A model generated the notes under the pieces. The model was not told where the DNA came from, searched no databases, and was given only the letters and a program-made list of their open reading frames with translations. Shown here piece after piece: positions 1-5,556 of a stretch of DNA of 9,142 nucleotides (positions within the stretch are counted from its first letter, which is position 1; every line of letters starts with the position of its first letter). The position numbers and the translations under genes were made by a program. Source of the stretch: an uncultured Flavobacteriales bacterium (lineage in GTDB: Bacteria; Bacteroidota; Bacteroidia; Flavobacteriales_D; Sanyastnellaceae); contig CALKYI010000345.1 of NCBI GenBank assembly GCA_938003665.1, positions 1 to 9,142 on the forward strand, written 5' to 3'.

Positions 1-120
1 GGCATACCCGAAGGCTTGGTCGCTTACTTGAACCGCTTGAGCGACCTGTTTTTTGTGTGGAGCAGGCACCTGCATGCCGTGACCGGCTCCCCAGAAATTC
101 CATGGGAATCAGCGCCTTAA
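1..120 (+). CDS. PduO-type cob(I)alamin adenosyltransferase, C-terminal fragment
   Basis: Frame 1 is open from the window edge to a TAA at 118-120 and encodes the last 39 residues of a protein whose start lies outside the window. The stretch YLNRLSDLFFVWSR (residues 9-22 of the fragment) followed by a short tail with a Trp is the characteristic C-terminal helix of PduO/MMAB-type ATP:corrinoid adenosyltransferases, in which the motif LNRLSD-hydrophobic-R is strongly conserved. The family transfers the adenosyl group of ATP to cob(I)alamin in the cytoplasm, giving adenosylcobalamin, the cofactor of enzymes such as methylmalonyl-CoA mutase. Only the end of the gene is visible, so catalytic residues further upstream cannot be checked. 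No recognisable strong terminator follows; the next gene has its own promoter about 50-80 bp downstream. Confidence 0.8.
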   Translation, partial: GIPEGLVAYLNRLSDLFFVWSRHLHAVTGSPEIPWESAP

Positions 121-172
121 CACAAGGGTGTAGGCCAAAAACAGCCGAAAAGGCGCCGTTTCTGAAGATTTT

Positions 173-203
173 CTTGGATGTGATGGCGATTCTTCTATTT
201 TTG
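173..203 (+). promoter_or_regulatory. Bacteroidota-type promoter for the DUF2795 gene
   Basis: A TTG at 174-176 is separated by 19 bp from TATTTTTG at 196-203. This is a full match to the Bacteroidota sigma-ABfr pattern (TTG or TTTG, a spacer of about 17-23 bp, then TAnnTTTG). Transcription would begin near 208, giving a leader of roughly 15 nt before the ATG at 223. No clear Shine-Dalgarno sequence is visible, as is usual in this phylum. It is the best-spaced promoter candidate in the window. Confidence 0.6.
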
Positions 204-222
204 CGCGCTGAAGACGCTTACC

Positions 223-444
223 ATGTATTGGACACTTGAATTGGCTTCCTACCTCGAAGACGCTCCTTGGCCCGCCAGCAAAGACGAGCTGATTGACTTC
301 GCCATGCGCACCGGCGCACCGCTCGAAGTTGTCGAGAATTTGCAGCAATTGGAGGACGAAGGCGATGCGTTCGAAACCATCGAAGACATTTGGCCTGATT
401 ACCCCAGCAAGGAGGACTTCTTCTTCAACGAAGACGAATACTAG
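223..444 (+). CDS. DUF2795 domain-containing small acidic protein
   Basis: This 73-residue protein is very acidic, especially in its C-terminal half, which ends in FFFNEDEY. The body resembles the DUF2795 fold family (PF11387): WPASKDELIDFAMRTGAP at about residues 16-33 matches the 'P-a-s/t-k-x-E-L-I-x-A-x-x-x-G-A-P' pattern, followed by VVENLQQLEDEG (36-47). Near-identical short proteins with the same MYWTLELASYLED start and DIWPDYPSKEDFFFNEDEY end are, as I recall, widespread in Bacteroidota. The function is unknown; such proteins are assumed to be soluble and cytoplasmic, and no signal peptide or membrane segment is seen. It has its own promoter just upstream. Its stop codon TAG at 442-444 overlaps the stop of the opposing acetyltransferase gene. 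Confidence 0.88.
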   Translation: MYWTLELASYLEDAPWPASKDELIDFAMRTGAPLEVVENLQQLEDEGDAFETIEDIWPDYPSKEDFFFNEDEY

Positions 445-935
445 CGACCGGACGCCAGCGCGCTCAGCCCTTCACGCGTCAACTTTCCATTGAGCCATTC
501 GGGGTCCAACCCAGCACCGAGGGATGTGTAGAATCCAATCGCAGGCTCATTCCAATCCAAGACTTGCCATTCCATCCGGCCGTAGTCAGCAGCGGCGCAC
601 GCCTCAGCCACCGCTAAAAACAACGCCTTGCCGATGCCCTTCCCGCGGTGCGACTCCCGAACGACCAGGTCTTCGAGAAAACCACACCGGCCCTTCCACG
701 TGCTGTATTTCTCGTACCACAGCGCCATTCCGACCACTTCGCCTTCAATCTCCGCAACAAAAAGCCGGTAGATGGCATCTTCCCCAAAACCATCTTCTCT
801 GAGCTGGTCGACGGTCGTCGTAACTTCCTGTTCCGCGCGCTCATAAACAGCCAACTCCACGATCAATCGGTGAATGGCCGCCGCGTCTTCGGGCATTCCC
901 TTGCGAATTGAAAAGGCTGGTTTTGATGGGTCCAT
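441..935 (-). CDS. GNAT family N-acetyltransferase, spermidine/thialysine (SSAT)-like
   Basis: This 164-residue single-domain acetyltransferase transfers the acetyl group of acetyl-CoA to an amine. It begins with the usual GNAT beta1-alpha1 segment (FSIRKGMPEDAAAIHRLI, residues 8-25). It has the acetyl-CoA pyrophosphate loop RGKGIG (97-102) and motif B VLDWNEPAIGFYTSLGA (125-141), in which Tyr136 is in the position of the family's catalytic tyrosine. The segments YSTWKGR (77-83), FLEDLVV (86-92) and VLDWN are strikingly like the diamine/spermidine N1-acetyltransferase and thialysine acetyltransferase group (SAT1/SAT2), so a polyamine or thialysine-like substrate is plausible but unproven. The ATG at 935 leaves an 8-residue lead before the first strand; the internal Met14 would cut it off. 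The gene is divergent from cvpA and convergent with the DUF2795 gene. Confidence 0.88.
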   Translation of the reverse strand: MDPSKPAFSIRKGMPEDAAAIHRLIVELAVYERAEQEVTTTVDQLREDGFGEDAIYRLFVAEIEGEVVGMALWYEKYSTWKGRCGFLEDLVVRESHRGKGIGKALFLAVAEACAAADYGRMEWQVLDWNEPAIGFYTSLGAGLDPEWLNGKLTREGLSALASGR

Positions 936-939
936 GGCC

Positions 940-947
940 GAAAGGTA
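940..947 (-). promoter_or_regulatory. Possible -7 element for the acetyltransferase gene
   Basis: Read on the minus strand, TACCTTTC is followed by GGCC and then the ATG of the acetyltransferase. It matches TAnnTTTG except for the last base (C for G) and lies exactly 4 nt before the start codon, so the transcript would be leaderless or nearly so. No TTG is seen at a suitable -33 distance. The call rests on the same geometry recurring at rfbD and at the ABC permease gene. Confidence 0.3.
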
Positions 948-962
948 GCGCTCCTTTCTTTC

Positions 963-969
963 TATTTTG
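963..969 (+). promoter_or_regulatory. Possible degenerate -7 element for cvpA
   Basis: TATTTTG, one base short of TAnnTTTG, stands 4 nt before the cvpA ATG at 974. No -33 TTG is found at the right distance. The 38 bp between the two divergent start codons leaves little room for anything else, so this element and the minus-strand one at 940-947 are the only visible candidates. This is a weak call. Confidence 0.25.
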
Positions 970-973
970 CGGC

Positions 974-1558
974 ATGCAATGGGATCAAATAGGGGCCGTC
1001 GATGCTGTCTTGGGCATTTGGCTGGCGTGGGCCATGTTCAACGGCTTTCGAAAAGGCCTCATCATCAAAGTCGCCTCCATTGTTGCGCTGGTACTGGGCA
1101 TTTATGCCGGATTTCACTTTTCCAGTTTCGCGGCAGAATGGCTGAATCAACAATTCGACTGGTCCACCCGGACCACTGAAGTGGGTGCCTTCGGCCTGAC
1201 CTTTTTGGCGGTGGTATTGGGGGTGCATTTCATTGCCAAACTCTTGGAAAAAATCGTCGACCTCACTGCGTTGAGCATGCTGAATAAGCTCGGTGGCCTC
1301 GCACTGGGATTGGTGCAAGCGTTGTTCTTTTTGAGCGCATTGACGTATGCCCTGGACGGGATTTTCGGGCCGCGCCAATGGCTGCCGGAAGCACAGGTCG
1401 AACAATCGGTGCTGTACCCTTTTGTCGAGGATGCCATTGAGTACGTGGTGCCCGACATGGAGCGCACCACGCCGTGGGAACAGCTGCGCGACCGATTCGA
1501 GGACGGCATGGAACGCTTGGAAGATGCGGCCGTTGAACGGAGCAACGCCCGCGACTAG
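974..1558 (+). CDS. cvpA: CvpA family membrane protein
   Basis: This 194-residue integral membrane protein has the CvpA (colicin V production) architecture: four hydrophobic segments at about residues 8-22, 32-50, 71-90 and 106-127. It opens with the family's diagnostic D-x-x-L-G-I-x-x-x-x-x-x-x-G-x-x-K-G-L pattern (DAVLGIWLAWAMFNGFRKGLI, 10-30). The tail from about residue 150 is hydrophilic and charged, probably cytoplasmic. In enterobacteria CvpA is an inner-membrane protein needed for colicin V export and implicated in envelope stress resistance; its molecular activity is not settled and it should not be read here as evidence of a bacteriocin. The ATG at 974 is preferred over an upstream in-frame ATG at 908, which would add 22 residues and run into the divergent acetyltransferase gene. 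It ends 4 bp from the end of the convergent mutase gene. Confidence 0.85.
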   Translation: MQWDQIGAVDAVLGIWLAWAMFNGFRKGLIIKVASIVALVLGIYAGFHFSSFAAEWLNQQFDWSTRTTEVGAFGLTFLAVVLGVHFIAKLLEKIVDLTALSMLNKLGGLALGLVQALFFLSALTYALDGIFGPRQWLPEAQVEQSVLYPFVEDAIEYVVPDMERTTPWEQLRDRFEDGMERLEDAAVERSNARD

Positions 1559-1562
1559 CTGG

Positions 1563-3323
1563 CTAGGCCACGCCCATTTCTTGTTTGAGTTGAGCGATGC
1601 GGCTTTCCAATGTGCCCATGGCTTGGCTGTAATCGCCATTCGGCCAGTTTTCCACCGCCATGCGCACCGAGAAATAGAACTTGATTTTGGGCTCCGTTCC
1701 ACTGGGGCGTGCGGTGACGAGGGTGTTCTGCTCGGTGACCAGCTGCACCACGTTCGATGCTGGCAGGTCAAGCGATCGCGTTGAACCGTCCCGAACATCC
1801 GTCGCACGCTGGGCCGCGTAATCCCGGACTTCAATGACCCGCTCTCCAGCCAACTCAGCAGGGGGCGAGGTTCTGAATCCTTCCATCTGGGCCGCGATTT
1901 CCGCCTTGCCCGCACGGCCATGCTTTGTCTGCGATACCAGCGCTTCCTTGTACGCCCCGTGGGTGCGATGAATCGCCTCAAGGCGACCCAGCAAATCCGA
2001 GCCCTCGGCGTGTGCTGCGTGCGCCAGTTCACACAACACGCACGCTGCCGCGACGGCATCCTTGTCCCGGACCTCGTCCCCAATCATGTAACCGTAGCTT
2101 TCCTCACCACCTGCCACAAACCGTCCGCTGCCTTCTTCCCGGCGGATGGCGTCTGCAATCCATTTGAAACCAGTTAAGGTCTCGTGCACATCCAAGCCTG
2201 CGTGGCGACCGATGTCCGCCATCAAGTCCGAAGTGACGATGGTTTTGGCGACAAAATCCCCAGGGGTAAGCAGGTTCTTCTGGGCGCGTTGAGACACCAC
2301 GTAATCCACAAGCAGCGCCCCTGTCTCGTTGCCGTTCAAGAGTCGCCACCCCCCTTCGGATTGGGCCTCGGGCACGGCGATACCCACGCGGTCCGAATCG
2401 GGATCGGTGCCCAACACCAACTGAGCATTGACTGTTTTGGCCAATTCGATGGCTTTCGAGAGCGCCGCCCCTTCTTCGGGGTTGGGGCTGTGAACGGTCG
2501 GAAAGTTGCCGTCGGGATGCCGTTGGCTTTCCACGATGTGCACATTGCGGAAACCAGCCGCTTCGAGCGCTGGTATGACGGAGACCGAGCCGGTGCCGTG
2601 CAGTGGCGTGTACACGATGCTGAGGTCGCTGCCATTTGCAATCAAATCTTCACTCAATCGCAAATCGAGCACCGTCTTCCAGTACGCTTGGTCCGCCCGG
2701 TCATCCAATAGGTGAATGCGAGCTTGCGATGCCGCGTCCTGCCCCCACTGGACCTCGGCAGGTCCGGAGACAGCGCGAACCCGTTCAATGATGCCTTTGT
2801 CATGCGGAGGAACGATTTGACCGCCATCGCTCCAATACACTTTATACCCGTTGTACTCCTTCGGATTGTGGCTCGCTGTGACAACAATGCCCGCTGTGCA
2901 TCCGAGTTCTCGGACCGTGAACGAAAGTTGCGGTGTTGGGCGCAATGCAGGAAACAAATGGACCTCAATGCCGTTACCAGCCATGACCTCAGCTGCTACC
3001 CGAGCGAATGCCGGGCTGTTATTGCGGGAATCGTGAGCGATGGCGATGGAAGCTCCGCTCGGCACAGCCTCCAGCATGTAATTGGCGAGGCCCTGCGTCG
3101 CCTGGGCGACGGTATAGGCATTCATGCGGTTGGTGCCGACGCCCATAAGGCCGCGCAAGCCACCGGTGCCAAACTCGAGGTCGGTGTAAAAAGCTTCCAC
3201 CAGCGCTTCTCCCCCTTCATTGAGTAGGTCGCGCGCCGCGTTCTGGGTGTCTTCGTCGTAGGGAGATTGGGTCCAATCTTGCGCACGTTGTGCGGCGAAT
3301 TCCATGAGTTCTTTTCCTTCCAT
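1563..3323 (-). CDS. pgcA: Phosphoglucomutase/phosphomannomutase family phospho-sugar mutase
   Basis: This 586-residue alpha-D-phosphohexomutase is of full length for the PGM2/PgcA branch. It interconverts hexose-6-phosphate and hexose-1-phosphate through a phosphoserine and a bound Mg2+. All four active-site loops are visible (numbering from the ATG): the catalytic serine loop TASHNP (149-154), the metal site DPDSDR (307-312), the sugar-specificity loop GGEESYGY (405-412) and the phosphate-binding loop RPSGTEPK (539-546). The N-terminal segment FGTGGLRGLMGVGTNRMN is typical of the Bacteroidota members. Sequence alone does not separate glucose, mannose and pentose phosphate preference. I chose the ATG at 3323; a TTG four codons upstream (3335) is also in frame but has no better ribosome site. 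The gene follows rfbD by 18 bp on the same strand, so co-transcription is likely, and its product glucose-1-P is the entry metabolite for dTDP-rhamnose synthesis. Confidence 0.88.
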   Translation of the reverse strand: MEGKELMEFAAQRAQDWTQSPYDEDTQNAARDLLNEGGEALVEAFYTDLEFGTGGLRGLMGVGTNRMNAYTVAQATQGLANYMLEAVPSGASIAIAHDSRNNSPAFARVAAEVMAGNGIEVHLFPALRPTPQLSFTVRELGCTAGIVVTASHNPKEYNGYKVYWSDGGQIVPPHDKGIIERVRAVSGPAEVQWGQDAASQARIHLLDDRADQAYWKTVLDLRLSEDLIANGSDLSIVYTPLHGTGSVSVIPALEAAGFRNVHIVESQRHPDGNFPTVHSPNPEEGAALSKAIELAKTVNAQLVLGTDPDSDRVGIAVPEAQSEGGWRLLNGNETGALLVDYVVSQRAQKNLLTPGDFVAKTIVTSDLMADIGRHAGLDVHETLTGFKWIADAIRREEGSGRFVAGGEESYGYMIGDEVRDKDAVAAACVLCELAHAAHAEGSDLLGRLEAIHRTHGAYKEALVSQTKHGRAGKAEIAAQMEGFRTSPPAELAGERVIEVRDYAAQRATDVRDGSTRSLDLPASNVVQLVTEQNTLVTARPSGTEPKIKFYFSVRMAVENWPNGDYSQAMGTLESRIAQLKQEMGVA

Positions 3324-3341
3324 GCTCAATTCCAATGGGCG

Positions 3342-4196
3342 TTATCCGTGTTCAATTTCATGCCTCAAGGCCTCCTTCCAATGCAGTTGGGGCAGGTGCA
3401 ATGCATCTGCAAATGGCTTTCCATCCAGGTAGGAATAGGCCGGGCGTTTTGCGGGTGTTGGGTAGTCTGCGGTCGTGCACGGCGCCAGTTCGACGTCCAT
3501 GCCATATTCTTCAAAAATGGCCTGCGCGAACCCGTACCATGTGGTCGGGCCTTGGGGGCCGTAATGCCAAACGCCTGAGGGGACCTGTTGAGGTTGGGCG
3601 GCGAGTTTCAGCAACGCTTCGGCAAACGGGCGGGCAAACGTGGGAGCGCCGTGTTGATCGTTCACGACCCGCAAAGCCTTACCCGATTGTCCCAAGCGCA
3701 ACATCGTTTGCATAAAATTCTGGCCGCGGGTATCGCACAACCAGGCCACCCGAACCACCCACCAGCGGGCGCCCGTCATGGCTTCTACCGCCAACTCACC
3801 GGCGCGTTTGGAATCTGCATAGACCCCCATGGGATTGGGCGCATCAGACGGCACATACGGCCGATTCTGCGAGCCATCAAAGACGTAATCGGTGCTGATG
3901 TGAATGAGGTCAACTCCATGCGCACCACAGGCCTCAGCCAACAGTCGCGGCCCCTCAGCATTGATGGCATGGGCCTGTTCGGGTTCCTCCTCCGCTCGGT
4001 CAACGGCCGTATACGCCGCGGCGTTGATGACGACATCCGGCTCGTATTTCTTGAGGGCTTCGGCGATGGATTCAGAAGAGGTGATGTCCAGCTCATCCCG
4101 GTCGAAGCCGACAATGCGAAGGGAATTTTGGCCGGGATTTTCCATCAACCGCGAGCCCAACTGGCCGTTCGCCCCTGTCACCAAAACTGTTCGCAT
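3342..4196 (-). CDS. rfbD: dTDP-4-dehydrorhamnose reductase (RmlD/RfbD)
   Basis: This 284-residue extended short-chain dehydrogenase catalyses the last step of dTDP-L-rhamnose synthesis, the NAD(P)H-dependent reduction of dTDP-4-dehydro-L-rhamnose, in the cytoplasm. The Rossmann glycine motif GANGQLG is at 8-14, the INAAAYTAVDRAE segment at 57-69, and the STDYVFDG motif at 101-108. The catalytic Y-x-x-x-K pair is Tyr126 and Lys130 (YADSKRAGE), and the RmlD-typical DQHGAPT (180-186) and PTPAKRPAYSYLD (246-258) segments follow. Length and motifs are those of a complete enzyme. The other dTDP-rhamnose genes (rfbA, rfbB, rfbC) are not in this window. It sits between an ABC permease gene (23 bp upstream) and the phosphohexomutase gene (18 bp downstream), all on the minus strand. 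Confidence 0.9.
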   Translation of the reverse strand: MRTVLVTGANGQLGSRLMENPGQNSLRIVGFDRDELDITSSESIAEALKKYEPDVVINAAAYTAVDRAEEEPEQAHAINAEGPRLLAEACGAHGVDLIHISTDYVFDGSQNRPYVPSDAPNPMGVYADSKRAGELAVEAMTGARWWVVRVAWLCDTRGQNFMQTMLRLGQSGKALRVVNDQHGAPTFARPFAEALLKLAAQPQQVPSGVWHYGPQGPTTWYGFAQAIFEEYGMDVELAPCTTADYPTPAKRPAYSYLDGKPFADALHLPQLHWKEALRHEIEHG

Positions 4197-4200
4197 GGCC

Positions 4201-4208
4201 GAAATTTA
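4201..4208 (-). promoter_or_regulatory. Possible -7 element for rfbD
   Basis: On the minus strand TAAATTTC is followed by GGCC and the rfbD ATG. It has the same final-base mismatch and the same 4 nt spacing as the element before the acetyltransferase gene; the 11-mer TTTCGGCCATG is identical at the two genes. It lies in the 23 bp gap after the ABC permease stop codon, so rfbD and the mutase might be transcribed separately from the permease. No -33 TTG is visible at a suitable distance. Confidence 0.3.
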
Positions 4209-4219
4209 CGCAGGGATCA

Positions 4220-5461
4220 TCATCCGGTGGTGCGCATGGCTTCCACGGGTTCCATTTCCGCCGCACGACGCGCCGGTGCCAGCCCAGCGATCAACCCCGA
4301 AGCCACCGCTACACTCAAAGCTATTATAATACGGGAGGGACGCACTTGCAGCAGGAATCCCACATCCACGGCATTCACGGCCACCACAATGGCCTCAATG
4401 GCGATGAGTGCGAACAACGCCCCGATGACGCACAGGGCGACAGCCTCGAACAGAAATTGCAGCATGATGAAATTGGACTTGGCGCCGATGGCCTTTTGAA
4501 CGCCGATGATGCGCGTGCGTTCACGGACGCTCACAAACATGATGTTGGCGATGCTGAAGCACCCGACGAGGATGGCAAAGATGCCAATGAACCAACCCCC
4601 ATATTCCACCTGCTGAAAAATGCTGTCCAGAATGGAGGTCAACATGTCGATTTGGTTGATCGAGAAATCGTCTTCCTCGCGCGGCCGCAACCGGCGCACC
4701 GAACGAAACTGCTGCACAATTTCATCGGAGAGGGCTTCTGTGGTCACGCCTTCAATCGGTTTGACCATGATGCTCGTCCCAAGACCATAGTCCATGATGC
4801 GGTGGCCGAACTTGGCCGGTACTAAGGCGGCCCGGTCAAACCCATCGTTGATGGCCGATGCACCTTGCTTGGCGAAGACGCCGACCACCTCCAACCGTTG
4901 CCCCTTGGTTTCAATAACCTCACCCACCGCATCGGCATCGCCCGTCAATTCCACAGCCACGTCGTGGCCGATGATGGCGACGGCTCGGCCCGACTCCACC
5001 TCCATGGGCGAGAAATATCGTCCCGCGGCAATGTCCAGCGCAATCACGTCGTCGTATCCCTGTGAAACGGCAACAACGCCCACCCCGTCCAAGCGGCTGT
5101 TGCTCGACTCGACCGCGAGCATGGTCTTGGCCTGGAAAACCACTTCTTTGGCTTGGGTCAATCGCTCTTCGAGCAGGGCCGCTTCATTCAGGCTGACTTC
5201 CCGTCGTTGCACGTACTTCCACCACGGGTATTCCTCGTCAAATGCCCACGGCCATTTTTGGACAAAAAGCACTTCGTCGTCCAACATATTGAACGTGCTT
5301 TTCAGCCCGTCTTCCAATGAGTCCACCACGGCAAATACCGCAGTAATCATGAAGATGCCTACCATGACCCCAAGGAGGGACAGGAACGTCCGGAGTCGGT
5401 TGGTCACGATGGCAGACCAAGCGAAGGCGAAGCTTTCGAAAAGCAGGCGAAGCCAGAGCAT
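4220..5461 (-). CDS. MacB/FtsX-type ABC transporter permease
   Basis: This 413-residue inner-membrane protein has the layout of the MacB/FtsX permease class. One N-terminal transmembrane helix (about 25-47) follows the RTFLSLLGVMVGIFM signature. A large extracytoplasmic MacB_PCD-like domain (about 50-280) comes next, then three C-terminal helices (about 288-310, 337-361 and 376-394). The segment SVRERTRIIGVQKAIGAKSNFIMLQFLFEA (311-340) is the hallmark coupling region between helices 2 and 3, and the tail GLAPARRAAEMEPVEAMR (393-410) is the typical end. Such permeases work by mechanotransmission with a separate ATPase to extract or expel lipoproteins, peptides or drugs. Neither the ATPase nor a membrane-fusion partner is encoded here, so the substrate cannot be named. 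It is divergent from purH and first in a possible operon with rfbD and the mutase. Confidence 0.87.
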   Translation of the reverse strand: MLWLRLLFESFAFAWSAIVTNRLRTFLSLLGVMVGIFMITAVFAVVDSLEDGLKSTFNMLDDEVLFVQKWPWAFDEEYPWWKYVQRREVSLNEAALLEERLTQAKEVVFQAKTMLAVESSNSRLDGVGVVAVSQGYDDVIALDIAAGRYFSPMEVESGRAVAIIGHDVAVELTGDADAVGEVIETKGQRLEVVGVFAKQGASAINDGFDRAALVPAKFGHRIMDYGLGTSIMVKPIEGVTTEALSDEIVQQFRSVRRLRPREEDDFSINQIDMLTSILDSIFQQVEYGGWFIGIFAILVGCFSIANIMFVSVRERTRIIGVQKAIGAKSNFIMLQFLFEAVALCVIGALFALIAIEAIVVAVNAVDVGFLLQVRPSRIIIALSVAVASGLIAGLAPARRAAEMEPVEAMRTTG

Positions 5462-5465
5462 GCAA

Positions 5466-5473
5466 CAAAGCTA
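5466..5473 (-). promoter_or_regulatory. Candidate -7 element for the ABC permease gene
   Basis: On the minus strand TAGCTTTG is a full TAnnTTTG match, followed by TTGC and then the ATG at 5461. The 4 nt gap implies a transcript starting at or next to the initiator codon. The start codon itself looks right, because the family's N-terminal helix begins shortly after it and the next in-frame Met (residue 33) is inside that helix. A TTG at a proper -33 distance is missing. Confidence 0.42.
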
Positions 5474-5497
5474 ATTCCTACCTCCCAAGTCCGCATA

Positions 5498-5523
5498 TTT
5501 GTCCGGGTTTAATTGTAGTTTTG
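5498..5523 (+). promoter_or_regulatory. Candidate promoter for purH
   Basis: TAGTTTTG at 5516-5523 is a full match to the Bacteroidota -7 element, and TTTG at 5498-5501 may be its -33 partner, although the 14 bp spacer is shorter than the usual 17-23. The predicted leader is about 28 nt. The 95 bp divergent region between the permease and purH start codons contains nothing else I can recognise; no purine riboswitch-like structure is evident and there is hardly room for one. Confidence 0.45.
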
Positions 5524-5556
5524 CGCCTTTGATTCGCACTTCCCAAATCCCTTGAA

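Noticed and set aside
139..161. Possible hairpin after the adenosyltransferase gene (AAAC-A-GCC, loop GAAAA, GGC-gcc-GTTT)
   Set aside because: The stem is only 3 plus 4 pairs with an asymmetric interruption and no proper T-run, too weak to call a terminator.
908..973. Upstream ATG that would extend CvpA by 22 residues
   Set aside because: The extension overlaps the divergent acetyltransferase start and adds a segment not expected in CvpA, whose first helix begins soon after the ATG at 974.
974..1558. Reading CvpA as evidence for a bacteriocin (colicin V) system
   Set aside because: CvpA is a widespread core membrane protein; no microcin precursor, immunity or export genes are present here.
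962..2083. Minus-strand open frame of 373 codons across cvpA and the end of the mutase gene
   Set aside because: It overlaps two genes with clear family motifs, is rich in Arg, Ser, Pro and Trp as expected of a shadow frame in GC-rich DNA, and shows no recognisable domain.
3588..4499. Plus-strand open frame of 303 codons antisense to rfbD and the permease gene
   Set aside because: Both real genes on the other strand are supported by motifs along their length; this frame has no domain and shadow-like composition.
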